Of a stretch of DNA of 64,000 bases, positions 9,440-19,186 are shown piece after piece. Origin of the DNA: Parafrankia sp. EUN1f (GTDB lineage: Bacteria > Actinomycetota > Actinomycetes > Frankiales > Frankiaceae). The position numbers and the translations under genes were made by a program. Every line of letters starts with the position of its first letter. Position 1 is the first letter of the stretch. The notes under the pieces were generated by a model that did not search any database, was not told the DNA's origin, and was given only the letters and a program-made list of their open reading frames with translations. Where the stretch lies: assembly GCF_000177675.1 (NCBI RefSeq), contig NZ_ADGX01000013.1, forward strand, positions 29,851 through 93,850, read 5' to 3'.

Positions 9440-9636
9440 TCCACCGGTGGCGCTCCGCGAGTTGTCCCATCCTGGGCGGGATCAGTGGTGGCGGGGGTCC
9501 GTCCACCGCATAATCCCGGTTCAGGGCGCTGACGCATGGCCACCGGGTGGGACCTTCCTCACCCGTTGGCCCGGTGACGTCCCGAGGTTCGGATTCCGTC
9601 GCCCGGCTACGGGAACGGTCGATGATCGGAGGAGCC

Positions 9637-10022
9637 GTGGGCGAAGGGCGCGGCTGGTTGGGACGGCGGTTCCACCGGCTGACAGCGGACAATCAGGAGT
9701 TGGAGGATGAGGATCTGCGGCGGGCCTCGGTTGCCGCGGGAGCGGAGCCGGTGCTGGCCTGCCGGGATCGGGAGGAGGCCTGCGTCGCCGGGTCGATACG
9801 CTCGGTCACCGTTCGGGCGCGTTCCGGGGGCCAAGTCTGGAGGTCGACCTCTATGATGGATCCGGAACCGTGACCCTCGTGTTTCTCGGCCGCAAACATA
9901 TCGCGGGCATCGAGGCCGGCCGGTCGGTCAAGGCATCCGGTCGAGTGGTCGTCCGCGACGAGCGGACCACGATCTTCAATCCGCGATACGAGTTGCTGCC
10001 GGTCTCGTCGACCAGCGCCTGA
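9637..10022 (+). pseudogene. OB-fold nucleic-acid-binding protein, apparent frameshift
   Basis: Together the two frames give about 128 residues that match the actinobacterial OB-fold family found between DUF3710 and DUF3159. The first frame, from GTG 9637 (GGAGGAG just upstream), reads GWLGRRFHRLTADNQELEDE through SIRSVTVRARSGG. The second continues with LEVDLYDGSGTVTLVFLG, IAGIEAGRSVKASGRVVV and TTIFNPRYELLP to TGA 10020-10022. The switch falls at the five-G run 9826-9830 followed by CC; one more G would restore a single frame (RARSGGPSLEVDLY). Both halves are well conserved, so a sequencing error is more likely than decay. Confidence 0.75.
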
Positions 10023-10053
10023 GCGGCGCCCGGAGGACAGGACGTCTTCACCT

Positions 10054-10917
10054 ATGCCACCAGCTCTCCCGTCGGATCCCTCTCAGCCGCGCCCGGAGCC
10101 GGAGCAGGCTGACCTCGGTGTGGCGGCGAGGGGCCCGCTCGCGGGCTCCACGGAGCTGACGGGCGGTCCGATCGCCCGGGTCGCCCGTGCGGGGGACCGG
10201 AGCCGGGCCAGGGGCGGCGACAGGGCCAGGGGCGGCGACAGGGACGACGCTGCCGACGGCGCGGAGCCGGTTCTGAGCCTCGCCGACGCCATCGGTGGGC
10301 CGCGCGGGATCATCGACAGCGCGATTCCGACGGTTGCCTTCGTGACGGTCAACGCCGAGAGCGGGCTGACCGCGGGGATCATCGTCGCCATCGCGGCCGC
10401 CGTGGGGCTGGTCGTCCTGCGCCTGGTTCGGCACGAGCCGCTTCAGCAGGCGTTCTCCGGGCTCTTCGCGGTCGGGTTCGCCGCCTTCATCGCCTCCCGG
10501 ACAGGGCACGCGGAGGGGTTCTTCCTCCCCTCGATCTTCAAGAACGCCGTCTGCTCCGTCGCCGGGGGTGTCTCCGTGCTGGTGGGCCGGCCCATCGGCG
10601 GGTATGTGATGGCCGGGTTCGACAAGCGTTACGCGGACTGGCGGGAGAATCCGGCCGTCCGCCGAGCGGCGGTGTGGGCCACCCTGGTCTGGATCGCCGT
10701 GTTCGGGGTGCGGTTCGTCGTACAGGGCCTGCTGTACCTCGCCGGCGAGACGGGGTGGCTCGCGGCGGCGAACATCGCGCTGGGGCTGCCGCTGTTCGGA
10801 GTCGCCGTGCTGGCGACCTTCGCGATCGTGCGGCGGCTCGTGCCGGCGAACGAGATCCCTGCGGGGGACGGGGTTCCCGTGGCGGACGAGCCGGCCACCG
10901 CCTCTCGACCGGACTGA
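10054..10917 (+). CDS. DUF3159 family integral membrane protein
   Basis: 287 residues: a proline- and arginine-rich cytoplasmic lead of about 70 residues, then LSLADAIGGPRGIIDSAIPT, the start of the DUF3159 domain, and several hydrophobic helices (for example GLTAGIIVAIAAAVGLVVL and WATLVWIAVFGVRFVVQGLL). The N-terminal lead has a short internal repeat (RARGGDRARGGDRDD). Function is unknown. It sits next to, and convergent with, the TrkA pair, as in mycobacteria. The ATG at 10054 follows the OB-fold stop by 31 bp, so the genes are probably one operon. Confidence 0.85.
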   Translation: MPPALPSDPSQPRPEPEQADLGVAARGPLAGSTELTGGPIARVARAGDRSRARGGDRARGGDRDDAADGAEPVLSLADAIGGPRGIIDSAIPTVAFVTVNAESGLTAGIIVAIAAAVGLVVLRLVRHEPLQQAFSGLFAVGFAAFIASRTGHAEGFFLPSIFKNAVCSVAGGVSVLVGRPIGGYVMAGFDKRYADWRENPAVRRAAVWATLVWIAVFGVRFVVQGLLYLAGETGWLAAANIALGLPLFGVAVLATFAIVRRLVPANEIPAGDGVPVADEPATASRPD

Positions 10918-10942
10918 ACCGCCAGGCAGCCCACCGCGAGAC

Positions 10943-10988
10943 CTGGCCGGCGAGTTCAGAGCCAGCCCGGGCTCAGACCGCCGGCCAG
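10943..10988. terminator. Two-way terminator between DUF3159 and the trkA genes
   Basis: Perfect 10-bp inverted repeat CTGGCCGGCG / CGCCGGCCAG (10943-10952, 10979-10988) between convergent genes, with a further short GAGCC / GGGCTC stem inside the loop. Confidence 0.65.
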
Positions 10989-11001
10989 AACACAGGCGAG
11001 T

Positions 11002-11751
11002 TCAGAGCAGGCCGGCGGCGTCCCGGGTGCGTTCCCCGGCCGGAACCGCGCCGAGCAGCTCGGCGAGGCTCTCCTCGGCCTCACTGGTAGTCGCGACGGC
11101 CAGCACCTCGTCACCCGGCTCCAGTGCGCAGTCCGCGGACGGAACGATGGCGTGCCCGTCGCGCAGGATGACGACCAGCGCCGAGTCGGGCGGAAGGTCG
11201 ACGTCGCCGACGCGCCGGCCGACGACCGGGGCTGTCGCGGTCAGGGTGAGCTCGACCAGCGACGCGTCGCCCTGGCGGAACTTCATCAGTCGCACCAGGT
11301 CACCGACACTCACCGCCTCCTCCACCAGCGCGGTGAGCATGCGGGGGGCGGAGACGGCGACATCCACCCCCCACGAGTCGGTGAACAGCCACTCGTTCTT
11401 GGGATGGTTGACCCGCGCCACGACGCGTGGAACGCCGAACTCGGTCTTCGCGAGCAGCGACACCACCAGGTTGACCTTGTCGTCGCCGGTGGCGGCGACC
11501 ATCACGGCGCAGTCGTCCAGACCGGCGCCGTCGAGCGAGGACAGCTCACAGGCGTCGGCGAGCAGCCACTGTGCCGCCGGCAGCGCGTCCCGGCGGATCT
11601 TGACGGGATCCCGCTCGATGATCAGTACCTCGGTGCCGTTCTCCAACAGCTCAGCGGCGATCGAGCGACCGACCTTGCCTGCGCCGGCGATCGCGATCCG
11701 GCGCGCGCCGCGTGCCTTCGTGATGGTCTGCCCGTCCGCTTCCAGCGTCAT
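11002..11751 (-). CDS. TrkA-family potassium uptake regulatory protein (second of pair)
   Basis: 249 residues. An N-terminal RCK-N Rossmann domain is shown by RRIAIAGAGKVGRSIAAELL and the acidic residue after IIERD; a C-terminal RCK-C domain follows (VVGRRVGDVDLPPDSALVVI, then GDEVLAVATTSEAEESLAELL). Such proteins bind NAD(H) or nucleotides and gate K+ transport on the inner face of the membrane. It lies 25 bp after a second TrkA gene in the same direction, like mycobacterial ceoB/ceoC. The transport subunit is not evident, though the neighbouring APC permease is a candidate partner (inference). Confidence 0.85.
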   Translation of the reverse strand: MTLEADGQTITKARGARRIAIAGAGKVGRSIAAELLENGTEVLIIERDPVKIRRDALPAAQWLLADACELSSLDGAGLDDCAVMVAATGDDKVNLVVSLLAKTEFGVPRVVARVNHPKNEWLFTDSWGVDVAVSAPRMLTALVEEAVSVGDLVRLMKFRQGDASLVELTLTATAPVVGRRVGDVDLPPDSALVVILRDGHAIVPSADCALEPGDEVLAVATTSEAEESLAELLGAVPAGERTRDAAGLL

Positions 11752-11776
11752 CGCGCAGTCTCCCGTCCCTTGTCGC

Positions 11777-12439
11777 TCAGTCGTGCCCGGGGCCGGCGTG
11801 GATGATGGCGTCGGCCTCGACCGCCCGCGCCTTCACCACCGCGATGTGCAGGACGTCCCCGTCCTGGACCACGGTGCGCGCGTCGGGGAGCAGGCCGTCA
11901 CCGAACCGGGTCACGCAGACGACCCGCACCTCGGCCCGCGCCTCCAGGTCGGCCAGCCGCTTCCCCACCCAGCCCCGGGCCGGGGTGACCGCGGTGACCA
12001 TCACCGACCCGGACGTGTCCGTCCACTCGGGGGCGACGGCGTCCGGAACGAGGCGACCGAGGATCTGGTCCCTGGTCCAGCGGACCGTGGCGACGGTGGG
12101 GATCCCCAGCCGCTCGTACACCTCGGCGCGCCGGGGATCATAGATCCGGGCGACGACACGTTCGACGCCGAACATCTCCCGGGCGACCCGGGCGGAGATG
12201 ATGTTCGAGTTGTCGCCGCTGGACACGGCGGCGAACGCGGCCGCCTCCGCGATGCCGGCTTCGATCAGGGTGTCCCGGTCGAAGCCGACGCCGGTCACCC
12301 GCCGGCCGCCGAAGCCGGGGGACAGCCGGTTGAAGGCAGCCGGGTTCTGGTCGATGACGGCCACCGAATGGCCGAGCCGCTCGACAGCACCGGCGAGGGA
12401 CGAGCCGACCCGGCCGCAACCGAGGATCACGACGTGCAC
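11777..12439 (-). CDS. TrkA-family potassium uptake regulatory protein (first of pair)
   Basis: 220 residues from GTG 12437-12439: MHVVILGCGRVGSSLAG is the dinucleotide-binding P-loop, followed by VIDQNPAAFNRL with the acidic residue for ribose binding. The C-terminal RCK-C domain includes GWVGKRLADLEARAEVRVV. A longer reading frame upstream of this start has no family similarity. It is divergently placed from the APC permease, with 166 bp between, and is co-directional with its paralogue. Together they resemble the CeoB/CeoC pair. Confidence 0.85.
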   Translation of the reverse strand: MHVVILGCGRVGSSLAGAVERLGHSVAVIDQNPAAFNRLSPGFGGRRVTGVGFDRDTLIEAGIAEAAAFAAVSSGDNSNIISARVAREMFGVERVVARIYDPRRAEVYERLGIPTVATVRWTRDQILGRLVPDAVAPEWTDTSGSVMVTAVTPARGWVGKRLADLEARAEVRVVCVTRFGDGLLPDARTVVQDGDVLHIAVVKARAVEADAIIHAGPGHD

Positions 12440-12605
12440 GGGAAGTGAGCGTAGTCCGGTCGGGGTTGTCCGGTCGATGCCCAGGCCGTGGCCGTTCCGG
12501 GCGCCTGGCCTCGCGACGGCCCGCGGACGGAGGAATGCGTGTTCCGCGTAGTGCCCCACGTCACACCGTTGAAGGCGCTGTGACGACGGTCGGTAGCATC
12601 GCCGC

Positions 12606-14729
12606 GTGGCGCTCACAGACCGACTGAAGCGCGGATTCGTCGGTCGTCCCATCGGTAGTGATCGGCTCGGGGAAACCTTGCTGCCGAAGCGGGTCGCGCT
12701 TCCCGTCTTCGCCAGCGACGCGCTCTCCTCCGTCTCGTACGCGTCGGAGGAGATCCTTCTCGTCCTCGCGCTCGGCGGGATCACGCTGCTGCACTACACA
12801 CCGTGGATCGCGGCCGCGGTCGTGATCCTCATGTTGACGGTGGTGGCCTCCTACCGGCAGAACGTGCACGCCTACCCCAGCGGCGGCGGCGACTACGAGG
12901 TGGCGTCGGTCAACCTGGGGCCGCGGGCCGGTCTGATGGTCGGCAGCGCACTGCTCGTCGACTACGTCCTGACCGTCGCCGTGTCGGTGTCGGCCGGTGT
13001 CGCGAACCTGACATCCGCCGCGACCGGGCTCGCCGAGCACAAGGTGCTGCTGGCCTCACTCCTGGTCGTGCTGCTGACGCTGGTCAACCTGCGCGGCGTG
13101 CGGGAGTCCGGCACGGCCTTCGCGGTTCCGTCCTACGCCTTCATCGTCGGCGTGCTGGTCATGATCGTCACCGGGCTGGTCAAGACCGCCCTCGGTGACG
13201 CTCCGCGTGCCGAGAGCGCCGAGTACCACATCCATCCGGAACAGAGCTTCACGGGCCTGTTCCTGATCTTCCTCATCCTGCGCGCGTTCGCCTCGGGCTG
13301 CACGGCGCTGACCGGGGTCGAGGCGATCAGCAACGGTGTGCCGGCCTTCCGGCGGCCCAAGAGCCGCAACGCCGCGACGACCCTGTTCCTGATGGGCGCC
13401 ATCGCCGTGACGATGTTCGCGGGCGTGACGGCGCTCGCGCTCATCTCGGACGTGCACGTCGCCGAGAACCCCGCCGACCTCATCGGCAGCAACGGCGAGG
13501 AGCAGCGGACGGTCATCGCCCAGATCGCGGCCGCCGTGTTCGGCGACGGCTCGCCGGGTTTCGTCTACGTCGCGGCGGTCACCACGCTGATCCTCATCCT
13601 GGCGGCGAACACGGCGTTCAACGGCTTCCCGGTCCTCGGCTCGATCCTCGCCCGGGACGGATACCTGCCGCGCCAGCTGCACACCAGAGGCGACAGGCTC
13701 GCCTACTCCAACGGGATCATCCTGCTGGCCGGGTTCGCGATCCTGCTCATCGTCGTGTTCGACGCGCAGGTCACCGCGCTGATCCAGCTGTACATCCTGG
13801 GCGTGTTCATCTCCTTCACCCTGAGCCAGACCGGAATGGTCCGGCACTGGGCACGTCTGCTGCGTGGCTCGGCGGACGCGGACGCGACCGCGACCGCGAC
13901 CGGGGCTGGTGCCGCGGCCGGTGCTTCGGCCGGCTCCGGTGACAGCGGGGAGAAGCTGGACGACCAGCTGACCGGGCGGGTGCCGCTGGAGGCCCGCATG
14001 CGTGGCCGGGTCCGGCGCTACCAGGTCGTGAGCTTCCTGGGCGCCTGCATGACCGGTGCCGTGCTCATCCTGGTGCTCCTCACGAAGTTCACCCGCGGTG
14101 CCTGGATCGTCTGCATCGCCATCCCGGTGATCTATCTCTGCATGCAGGGCATCCAGCGGCACTACGACCGGGTCGCCAGCGAGCTGACCCCCGAGCCGGG
14201 CCCGCCGACGCTGCCGTCCCGTGTGCACGGCGTCGTACTGGTGAGCAAGATGCACGCGCCGACCCTGCGGGCGCTGGCCTACGCGAAGGCCACCCGCCCC
14301 CACACGCTGGTCGCGACGACCGTCGCTGTGGACCCGGCCGAGACGGAACGGTTGCGGCAGGCCTGGGAGGAACGCGACATCAAGATCGACCTTGTCGTTC
14401 TCGCGTCGCCTTACCGTGAGGTCACCAGGCCGGTCCTGGAGTACGTGGCGCGCATCCGCCGGGAGAGCCCACGGGACGTCGTCGCCGTGTTCGTCCCGGA
14501 GTACGTCGTCGGACGCTGGTGGGAGCACCTGCTGCACAACCAGAGCGCGCTGCGCCTCAAGGCCCGGCTGTTGTTCCAGCCCGGCGTCATGATGACCAGC
14601 GTTCCCTGGCAGCTTGAGTCCAGCTCACATGCTCAGACGAGGCGTGACCACGCCGGGGCCGGTGCGGTCCGGCGCGGTCGGGTGCTGCCTTCGGAGCAGG
14701 TGCGGCCAGGCAACGGGAGCGGGACGTGA
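12606..14729 (+). CDS. APC-superfamily permease (amino acid or K+ type)
   Basis: 707 residues. About twelve membrane helices fill the first 480 residues; the family opening LPVFASDALSSVSYASEEIL and the later GVEAISNGVPAFRRPKSRNA are distinctive. A cytoplasmic domain of about 190 residues follows, containing VHGVVLVSKMHAPTLRALAYA, which looks like a nucleotide-binding or universal-stress-like regulatory domain. The helix block is interrupted near residues 425-450 by a low-complexity Ala/Thr/Gly loop. The neighbouring RCK genes make an ion-transport link plausible but not proven. It starts at GTG 12606 and overlaps the next gene by 4 bp (GTGA). Confidence 0.85.
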   Translation: MALTDRLKRGFVGRPIGSDRLGETLLPKRVALPVFASDALSSVSYASEEILLVLALGGITLLHYTPWIAAAVVILMLTVVASYRQNVHAYPSGGGDYEVASVNLGPRAGLMVGSALLVDYVLTVAVSVSAGVANLTSAATGLAEHKVLLASLLVVLLTLVNLRGVRESGTAFAVPSYAFIVGVLVMIVTGLVKTALGDAPRAESAEYHIHPEQSFTGLFLIFLILRAFASGCTALTGVEAISNGVPAFRRPKSRNAATTLFLMGAIAVTMFAGVTALALISDVHVAENPADLIGSNGEEQRTVIAQIAAAVFGDGSPGFVYVAAVTTLILILAANTAFNGFPVLGSILARDGYLPRQLHTRGDRLAYSNGIILLAGFAILLIVVFDAQVTALIQLYILGVFISFTLSQTGMVRHWARLLRGSADADATATATGAGAAAGASAGSGDSGEKLDDQLTGRVPLEARMRGRVRRYQVVSFLGACMTGAVLILVLLTKFTRGAWIVCIAIPVIYLCMQGIQRHYDRVASELTPEPGPPTLPSRVHGVVLVSKMHAPTLRALAYAKATRPHTLVATTVAVDPAETERLRQAWEERDIKIDLVVLASPYREVTRPVLEYVARIRRESPRDVVAVFVPEYVVGRWWEHLLHNQSALRLKARLLFQPGVMMTSVPWQLESSSHAQTRRDHAGAGAVRRGRVLPSEQVRPGNGSGT

Positions 14730-16294
14730 CCGGGCGTCCGCCGCGCCGTGGCGGCCCGAACCGCCGTCGGACGGACCAGGGCGCCGCGCCGGTACGGGCC
14801 GACCGGGCGGCCCCGCGAGACCAGACGCCGTCGCGGGGGCAGGCGCCGCCGCGAGACCAGGCAGCGTCGCGAGACCAGACGCCGTCGCGAGACCAGACGC
14901 CGCCGCGCCGCCAGGCACGCCCGCGGGCCCAGACACCCCCACAGCTTCCGGCGCCCCCGGACGAGCTGGTCGAGCTGGAGATCGGACCGGTGGCGCACCA
15001 CGGCCTGTGCGTCGCGCGGGCTGACGGGCGGGTCGTGTTCGTCCGGCACGCTCTGCCGGGCGAGCGGGTCCTGGCGCGGATCACCGACGTCTCCCACGAC
15101 CGCTACTGGCGGGCGGACGCGACGGAGATCCTGGTCGCCTCCCCGGACCGGGTCGAGCCGCCCTGCCCGCACGCCCGCCCCGGCCAGTGCGGGGGGTGCG
15201 ACTGGCAGCACGCGACACTGGACGCGCAACGTCGCCTCAAGGCCACGGTGGTCGAGGATTCGCTGCGCCGCATCGCGGGCCTGGAACGCGCCGTGCGGGT
15301 CGAGCCACTGCCGGCGAAGGCGGACGACGGTCTCGGCTGGCGGACCAGGATGCGTTTCGCGCGTACTCCCGACGGCGGGGTGGGGCTGCGCGCGCACCGC
15401 TCCCACCAGGTGGTCGCGACCCCGGACTGCCGAATCGCGCACCCGTCGCTCGCCCAGGTGATCGCCGACCCCGTGTTCCTCCAGGGCCCGGCCGCGCCGG
15501 AACGGACCGGGCAGGCCGTCGACCTCGTCGCGACGAAGCTGACCGCGTCTGGGACGACGTCCGACGCGGTGGCCTTCTCCACCGGTTCCGGCAGCTGGCA
15601 GCTGGTACGGCTGCGTCCCGAGGACGGCCTGGAGCCTGTCGCGCCCGAGGCCGGCGCGGCGGAGGAACCCGTCGAGGTGGCGGGACCTGCCGGTGTGGCG
15701 GAAGCCGTCGAGGTGGTCGAGACGGTCGAGGGGCGTTCGTTCCGTCTTGAGCCGGGAGTCTTCTGGCAGGTCCACCCGGCGGCGGCCGCGACGCTGGTCG
15801 ACGCCGTGCGGGCGGCGGCCGCGGCGGCGCCCGGTGAGACGGCCCTCGACCTCTACAGCGGTGCCGGGCTGTTCGCGGCGTTCCTCGCAGAGGCGGTCGG
15901 GCCGACCGGTCGGGTCATCGCGATGGAGTCCGACGAGGCCGCGGTGCGTTCCGCGGCCCGGAGCCTCGCGGATCTGCCCTGGGTGTCGCTGCGTTCGCTG
16001 CGGGTGACGCCCGCGACCGTGCGCGGTCTGATCGGCGGGTCCGACCGGCAGGGCGGCGGTGTCGACGTCGCCGTGCTCGACCCGCCGCGTACCGGCGCCG
16101 GCCGTGAGGTCATGGCGGCGCTCCTCGCGCATCGGCCGCGCCGGGTGGTGTACGTGGCGTGCGACCCCGCGGCACTCGCGCGAGATGTCGCGGCTGCCGC
16201 GGAGGAGGGCTACCGGCTTACCGCGCTGAGGGCTTTCGACCTTTTTCCCATGACCTCACATGTGGAGTGCGTGGCGACGTTGGAGCCGGCGTAA
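14726..16294 (+). CDS. TRAM-domain class I SAM-dependent RNA methyltransferase (TrmA/RlmD family)
   Basis: 522 residues. After a repetitive N-terminal lead (about residues 30-72) comes a TRAM RNA-binding domain (VELEIGPVAHHGLCVARADG), an iron-sulfur-like cysteine cluster (CPHARPGQCGGCDWQHA) and a C-terminal methyltransferase domain. DLYSGAGLFAAFLAEAVG is SAM motif I, VAVLDPPRTGAG is motif IV and YVACDPAALARDV holds the catalytic cysteine; it ends DLFPMTSHVE. The family makes 5-methyluridine in tRNA or rRNA. The start GTG overlaps the permease stop. Confidence 0.9.
   Translation: MTGRPPRRGGPNRRRTDQGAAPVRADRAAPRDQTPSRGQAPPRDQAASRDQTPSRDQTPPRRQARPRAQTPPQLPAPPDELVELEIGPVAHHGLCVARADGRVVFVRHALPGERVLARITDVSHDRYWRADATEILVASPDRVEPPCPHARPGQCGGCDWQHATLDAQRRLKATVVEDSLRRIAGLERAVRVEPLPAKADDGLGWRTRMRFARTPDGGVGLRAHRSHQVVATPDCRIAHPSLAQVIADPVFLQGPAAPERTGQAVDLVATKLTASGTTSDAVAFSTGSGSWQLVRLRPEDGLEPVAPEAGAAEEPVEVAGPAGVAEAVEVVETVEGRSFRLEPGVFWQVHPAAAATLVDAVRAAAAAAPGETALDLYSGAGLFAAFLAEAVGPTGRVIAMESDEAAVRSAARSLADLPWVSLRSLRVTPATVRGLIGGSDRQGGGVDVAVLDPPRTGAGREVMAALLAHRPRRVVYVACDPAALARDVAAAAEEGYRLTALRAFDLFPMTSHVECVATLEPA
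14816..14941 (+). repeat. Seven 18-nt in-frame repeats in the methyltransferase N-terminus
   Basis: Units encode six residues of the type RDQTPS, RGQAPP or RDQAAS. The result is a basic, proline-rich tail before the TRAM domain. Confidence 0.85.
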
Positions 16295-17124
16295 CCGGAA
16301 CCAACTACAGCCGTTTGTGACGGAATTTCCGGAACGCGGCTTTCTGGCGGCGCCCGATGGCCGGTGGCCCGGGCGGCTTTCGGCTCCGAGGTCCTCAGTC
16401 CTCCGGCCGTCAGTCCTGATTGCCCGCCGCGGCGGTCTTCCCGACGGTGCCCGAGGGTGTCACCGATGGTGCCCCTGTCGGCTTCGGCGGTACCGCTCAT
16501 GGCCTTCGGAGGCCCGGTCCGTGGTCTTCGACCGTCCTGCCCGCGGTCATCGACCGACCTGCCTGTGATCTTCGGCCGTGCCTCTCGGGCGTCTCGGGCG
16601 GACTCCGTCGGAGGTCGCGATGCCGGGCAGGTGACGGCAGGAGCCGATCGGCCGGTCCACCCGGCCCGCATCGGGGCCGCGCGGACCGGCCGGAGCGACC
16701 GTCTCCGGCGGCGGTTGCTGACACTGGGTAGTCGCGGAAGTCACGATCAGGGGTACTCGTAACGGCCGTCGTGATGTCACGAGAATGTCACGAAAAGATG
16801 ACGCGGGTATGGAAGACTGACCGAAGAACCCATGAGCCCGAGAAAGAACCCCGCCGGGCGGCTCGTTCCGCCGCCGCCGTGCTGGGCCGAGGCGATCGGT
16901 CTGTCACCGCCGCCAACGCGTCACGCCTGGTTCATGCTGTCTCTTCCGCGGTTACCCGTCGCACATTCCCGACAGCGGGAGGCGGATTCTACCGCGACCG
17001 GGCAGAATACCTGACGCTCTTCGGGCAGCTCACATGTCGGGAGCCCGTCTGCGGAGCCCACGGCCTGCTGCGTAGACTTTGCCGGACCCGGACCGATCCC
17101 CTTTCGGGGGAGGGAGAGCACGCC
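16295..17124. other. 830-bp gap upstream of dxs with no convincing gene
   Basis: Short open frames here are arginine-rich and unlike known proteins. Around 16518-16585 there is a degenerate repeat of about 22 nt (GTCTTCGACCG / GTCATCGACCG / ATCTTCGGCCG). The dxs frame stays open to 16771, but similarity to DXS begins only at 17125, so the region is probably a long leader. Confidence 0.6.
16775..16793 (+). promoter_or_regulatory. Paired TGTCACGA boxes, candidate operator for dxs
   Basis: TGTCACGA occurs at 16775-16782 and 16786-16793, exactly 11 nt apart (one helical turn) on the same face. A TATGGA hexamer about 15 bp further on could be a -10 element. No regulator is identified. Confidence 0.4.
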
Positions 17125-19083
17125 GTGTCGCTTCTGTCGACGATCGACAGCCCGCAGGACGTCAAGCGCCTCGACCACGAGGAACTGGCGGCGCTCGCGG
17201 CCGAGATCCGTGATTTCCTCATCCATGCGGTTGCCCGTACTGGCGGCCACCTCGGGCCGAATCTGGGCGCTGTCGAACTGACTCTCGCAATTCACAGGGT
17301 TTTTGACTCACCATTTGACCGAGTCCTGTGGGACACCGGACATCAGTCATATGTCCACAAGATTCTCACCGGTCGTCGGGATGCTTTCGACCGCCTTCGC
17401 CAGCGCGGCGGGCTGTCGGGCTACCCGTGCCAGGCGGAGTCCGAGCACGACATCATCGAGAACTCGCACGCCTCCACCGCCCTGTCCTACGCGGACGGGC
17501 TGTCGCGCGCCTACGCACTGCGGGGGGAGAACCGGGCCGTCGTCGCGGTCGTCGGTGACGGCGCGCTGACCGGCGGCATGTGCTGGGAGGCGCTGAACAA
17601 CATCGCCGCCTCCGACCGGCAGGTCGTCATCGTCGTCAACGACAACGGCCGGTCCTACTCGCCGACCATCGGCGGGCTGGCCGACCACCTGGCCTCGCTG
17701 CGCCTGGCGCCCGAGTACGAGCAGGTCCTCGACGTCGTCAAGCAGGTGCTGGGCCGTACCCCGCTGGTCGGGGCGCCGCTGTTCGACGCCCTGCACGGCA
17801 TCAAGCGGGGCATCAAGGACGTCGTGACCCCGCAGGGCATGTTCGAGGACCTCGGCCTCAAGTACGTCGGCCCGATCGACGGCCACGACGTGGTCGCGAT
17901 GGAGTCGGCGCTGCGCCGGGCCAAGGACTTCGGCGGCCCCGTGATCGTCCACGCGATCACCCGCAAGGGCTTCGGCTACCCGGCGGCCGAGCAGGACGAG
18001 GCCGACAACTTCCACGCGGTCGGCGTCATCGACCCGGCCACCGGCAAGCCGGTCGGGGCGGCCAAGGGCACCACCTGGACGTCGGTCTTCTCCGACGAGA
18101 TCGTCCGTATCGGTGCGGAGCGCCCGGATGTCGTCACGATGACGGCCGCCATGCTCCAGCCGGTCGGCCTGAAGGCGTTCGCGAAGGCGTTCCCGGACCG
18201 GGTCTTCGACGTCGGCATCGCCGAGCAGCACGCGGTCACCTCCGCGGCGGGCCTGGCGATGGGCGGCCTCAAGCCGGTCGTCTGCATCTACGCGACCTTC
18301 CTGAACCGGGCCTTCGACCAGGTCCTGATGGACGTGGCGATGCACCGCCAGCCGGTGACCTTCGTGCTCGACCGGGCCGGCATCACCGGTGAGGACGGCG
18401 CGTCGCACAACGGCATGTGGGACATGTCCTTCCTGCAGGTCGTGCCCGGCCTGGCGATCGCCGCGCCGCGTGACGAGGCCACCCTGCGCGCCGAGCTCGA
18501 CGAGGCGATCTCCAACGTCGACGGGCCGACGGTCGTCCGCTACCCCAAGGGCAAGATCGCTCCGGAGACCCCGGCGATCGACCAGGTCGGCGGGGTGGAC
18601 GTCCTGTACCGGGCGCCGGCGGTGGCGCGCCACCGGGAGGTCCTGCTGGTCTCCGTCGGGGCGATGGCCACGACCTGCCTCGACGTCGCCGCCCGTGTCG
18701 CGAGCCAGGGCATCGGCATCACCGTCGTCGACCCGCGGTGGGTCAAGCCGCTGGACCCGGCGCTGGTCGACCTGGCCCGTGAGCACGACCTCGTCGTCAC
18801 CGTCGAGGACAACGGCCGAGTCGGCGGCGTCGGCGCGTCCGTCGCGCAGCTGCTGCGTGACGCCGACGTCGACGTCCCGCTGCGGGAGTTCGGTGTAGCC
18901 CAGCGCTTCCTCGACCACGGCAAGCGTGACGAGGTCCTCGCCGAGGTCGGTCTGGCCCCGCAGGACCTCGCCCGCAAGGTGATCGAGGCCGTCGCCCGGC
19001 GCCAGAACGCGCTGGTGGACGCCGAGGTCGGCGCGTCCGGCGCGGACGAGTCCAACCAGACGCCCGCCGCCGGCCAGGCCTGA
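17125..19083 (+). CDS. dxs: 1-deoxy-D-xylulose-5-phosphate synthase
   Basis: First enzyme of the non-mevalonate isoprenoid pathway: it joins pyruvate and glyceraldehyde-3-phosphate using thiamine diphosphate. At 652 residues it is full length. [16 protein letters not shown] and the ThDP motif [16 protein letters not shown] are in the N-terminal domain; [20 protein letters not shown] and [15 protein letters not shown] mark the central transketolase-like domain; the C-terminal domain follows. GTG 17125 has GGGGAGGGAGAG at 17106-17117 as ribosome binding site. The products feed prenyl lipid carriers and terpenoids. The gene is followed by a 19-nt tandem repeat and a strong hairpin. Confidence 0.95.
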   Translation: MSLLSTIDSPQDVKRLDHEELAALAAEIRDFLIHAVARTGGHLGPNLGAVELTLAIHRVFDSPFDRVLWDTGHQSYVHKILTGRRDAFDRLRQRGGLSGYPCQAESEHDIIENSHASTALSYADGLSRAYALRGENRAVVAVVGDGALTGGMCWEALNNIAASDRQVVIVVNDNGRSYSPTIGGLADHLASLRLAPEYEQVLDVVKQVLGRTPLVGAPLFDALHGIKRGIKDVVTPQGMFEDLGLKYVGPIDGHDVVAMESALRRAKDFGGPVIVHAITRKGFGYPAAEQDEADNFHAVGVIDPATGKPVGAAKGTTWTSVFSDEIVRIGAERPDVVTMTAAMLQPVGLKAFAKAFPDRVFDVGIAEQHAVTSAAGLAMGGLKPVVCIYATFLNRAFDQVLMDVAMHRQPVTFVLDRAGITGEDGASHNGMWDMSFLQVVPGLAIAAPRDEATLRAELDEAISNVDGPTVVRYPKGKIAPETPAIDQVGGVDVLYRAPAVARHREVLLVSVGAMATTCLDVAARVASQGIGITVVDPRWVKPLDPALVDLAREHDLVVTVEDNGRVGGVGASVAQLLRDADVDVPLREFGVAQRFLDHGKRDEVLAEVGLAPQDLARKVIEAVARRQNALVDAEVGASGADESNQTPAAGQA

Positions 19084-19091
19084 TCGCCATC

Positions 19092-19186
19092 CGGCAGGCA
19101 TAACGCACTGCGGCAGGCATAGCGCACTGCGGCAGGCATAGCGCACTGCGGCAGGCATAGCGCACTGCGGCAGGCATAGCGCACTG
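19092..19186. repeat. Five 19-nt tandem repeats downstream of dxs
   Basis: CGGCAGGCATAGCGCACTG is repeated five times without spacers (first copy has TAACG), starting 8 bp after the dxs stop. The start of a sixth copy forms the first bases of the following hairpin stem. Confidence 0.9.

Noticed and set aside
16771..17124. 118-residue N-terminal extension of DXS
   Set aside because: DXS similarity begins at GTG 17125, which has a good ribosome binding site, and the protein is then of normal length.
19092..19186. CRISPR-like array
   Set aside because: The 19-nt units are contiguous with no spacers and no cas genes are near, so it is a simple tandem repeat.
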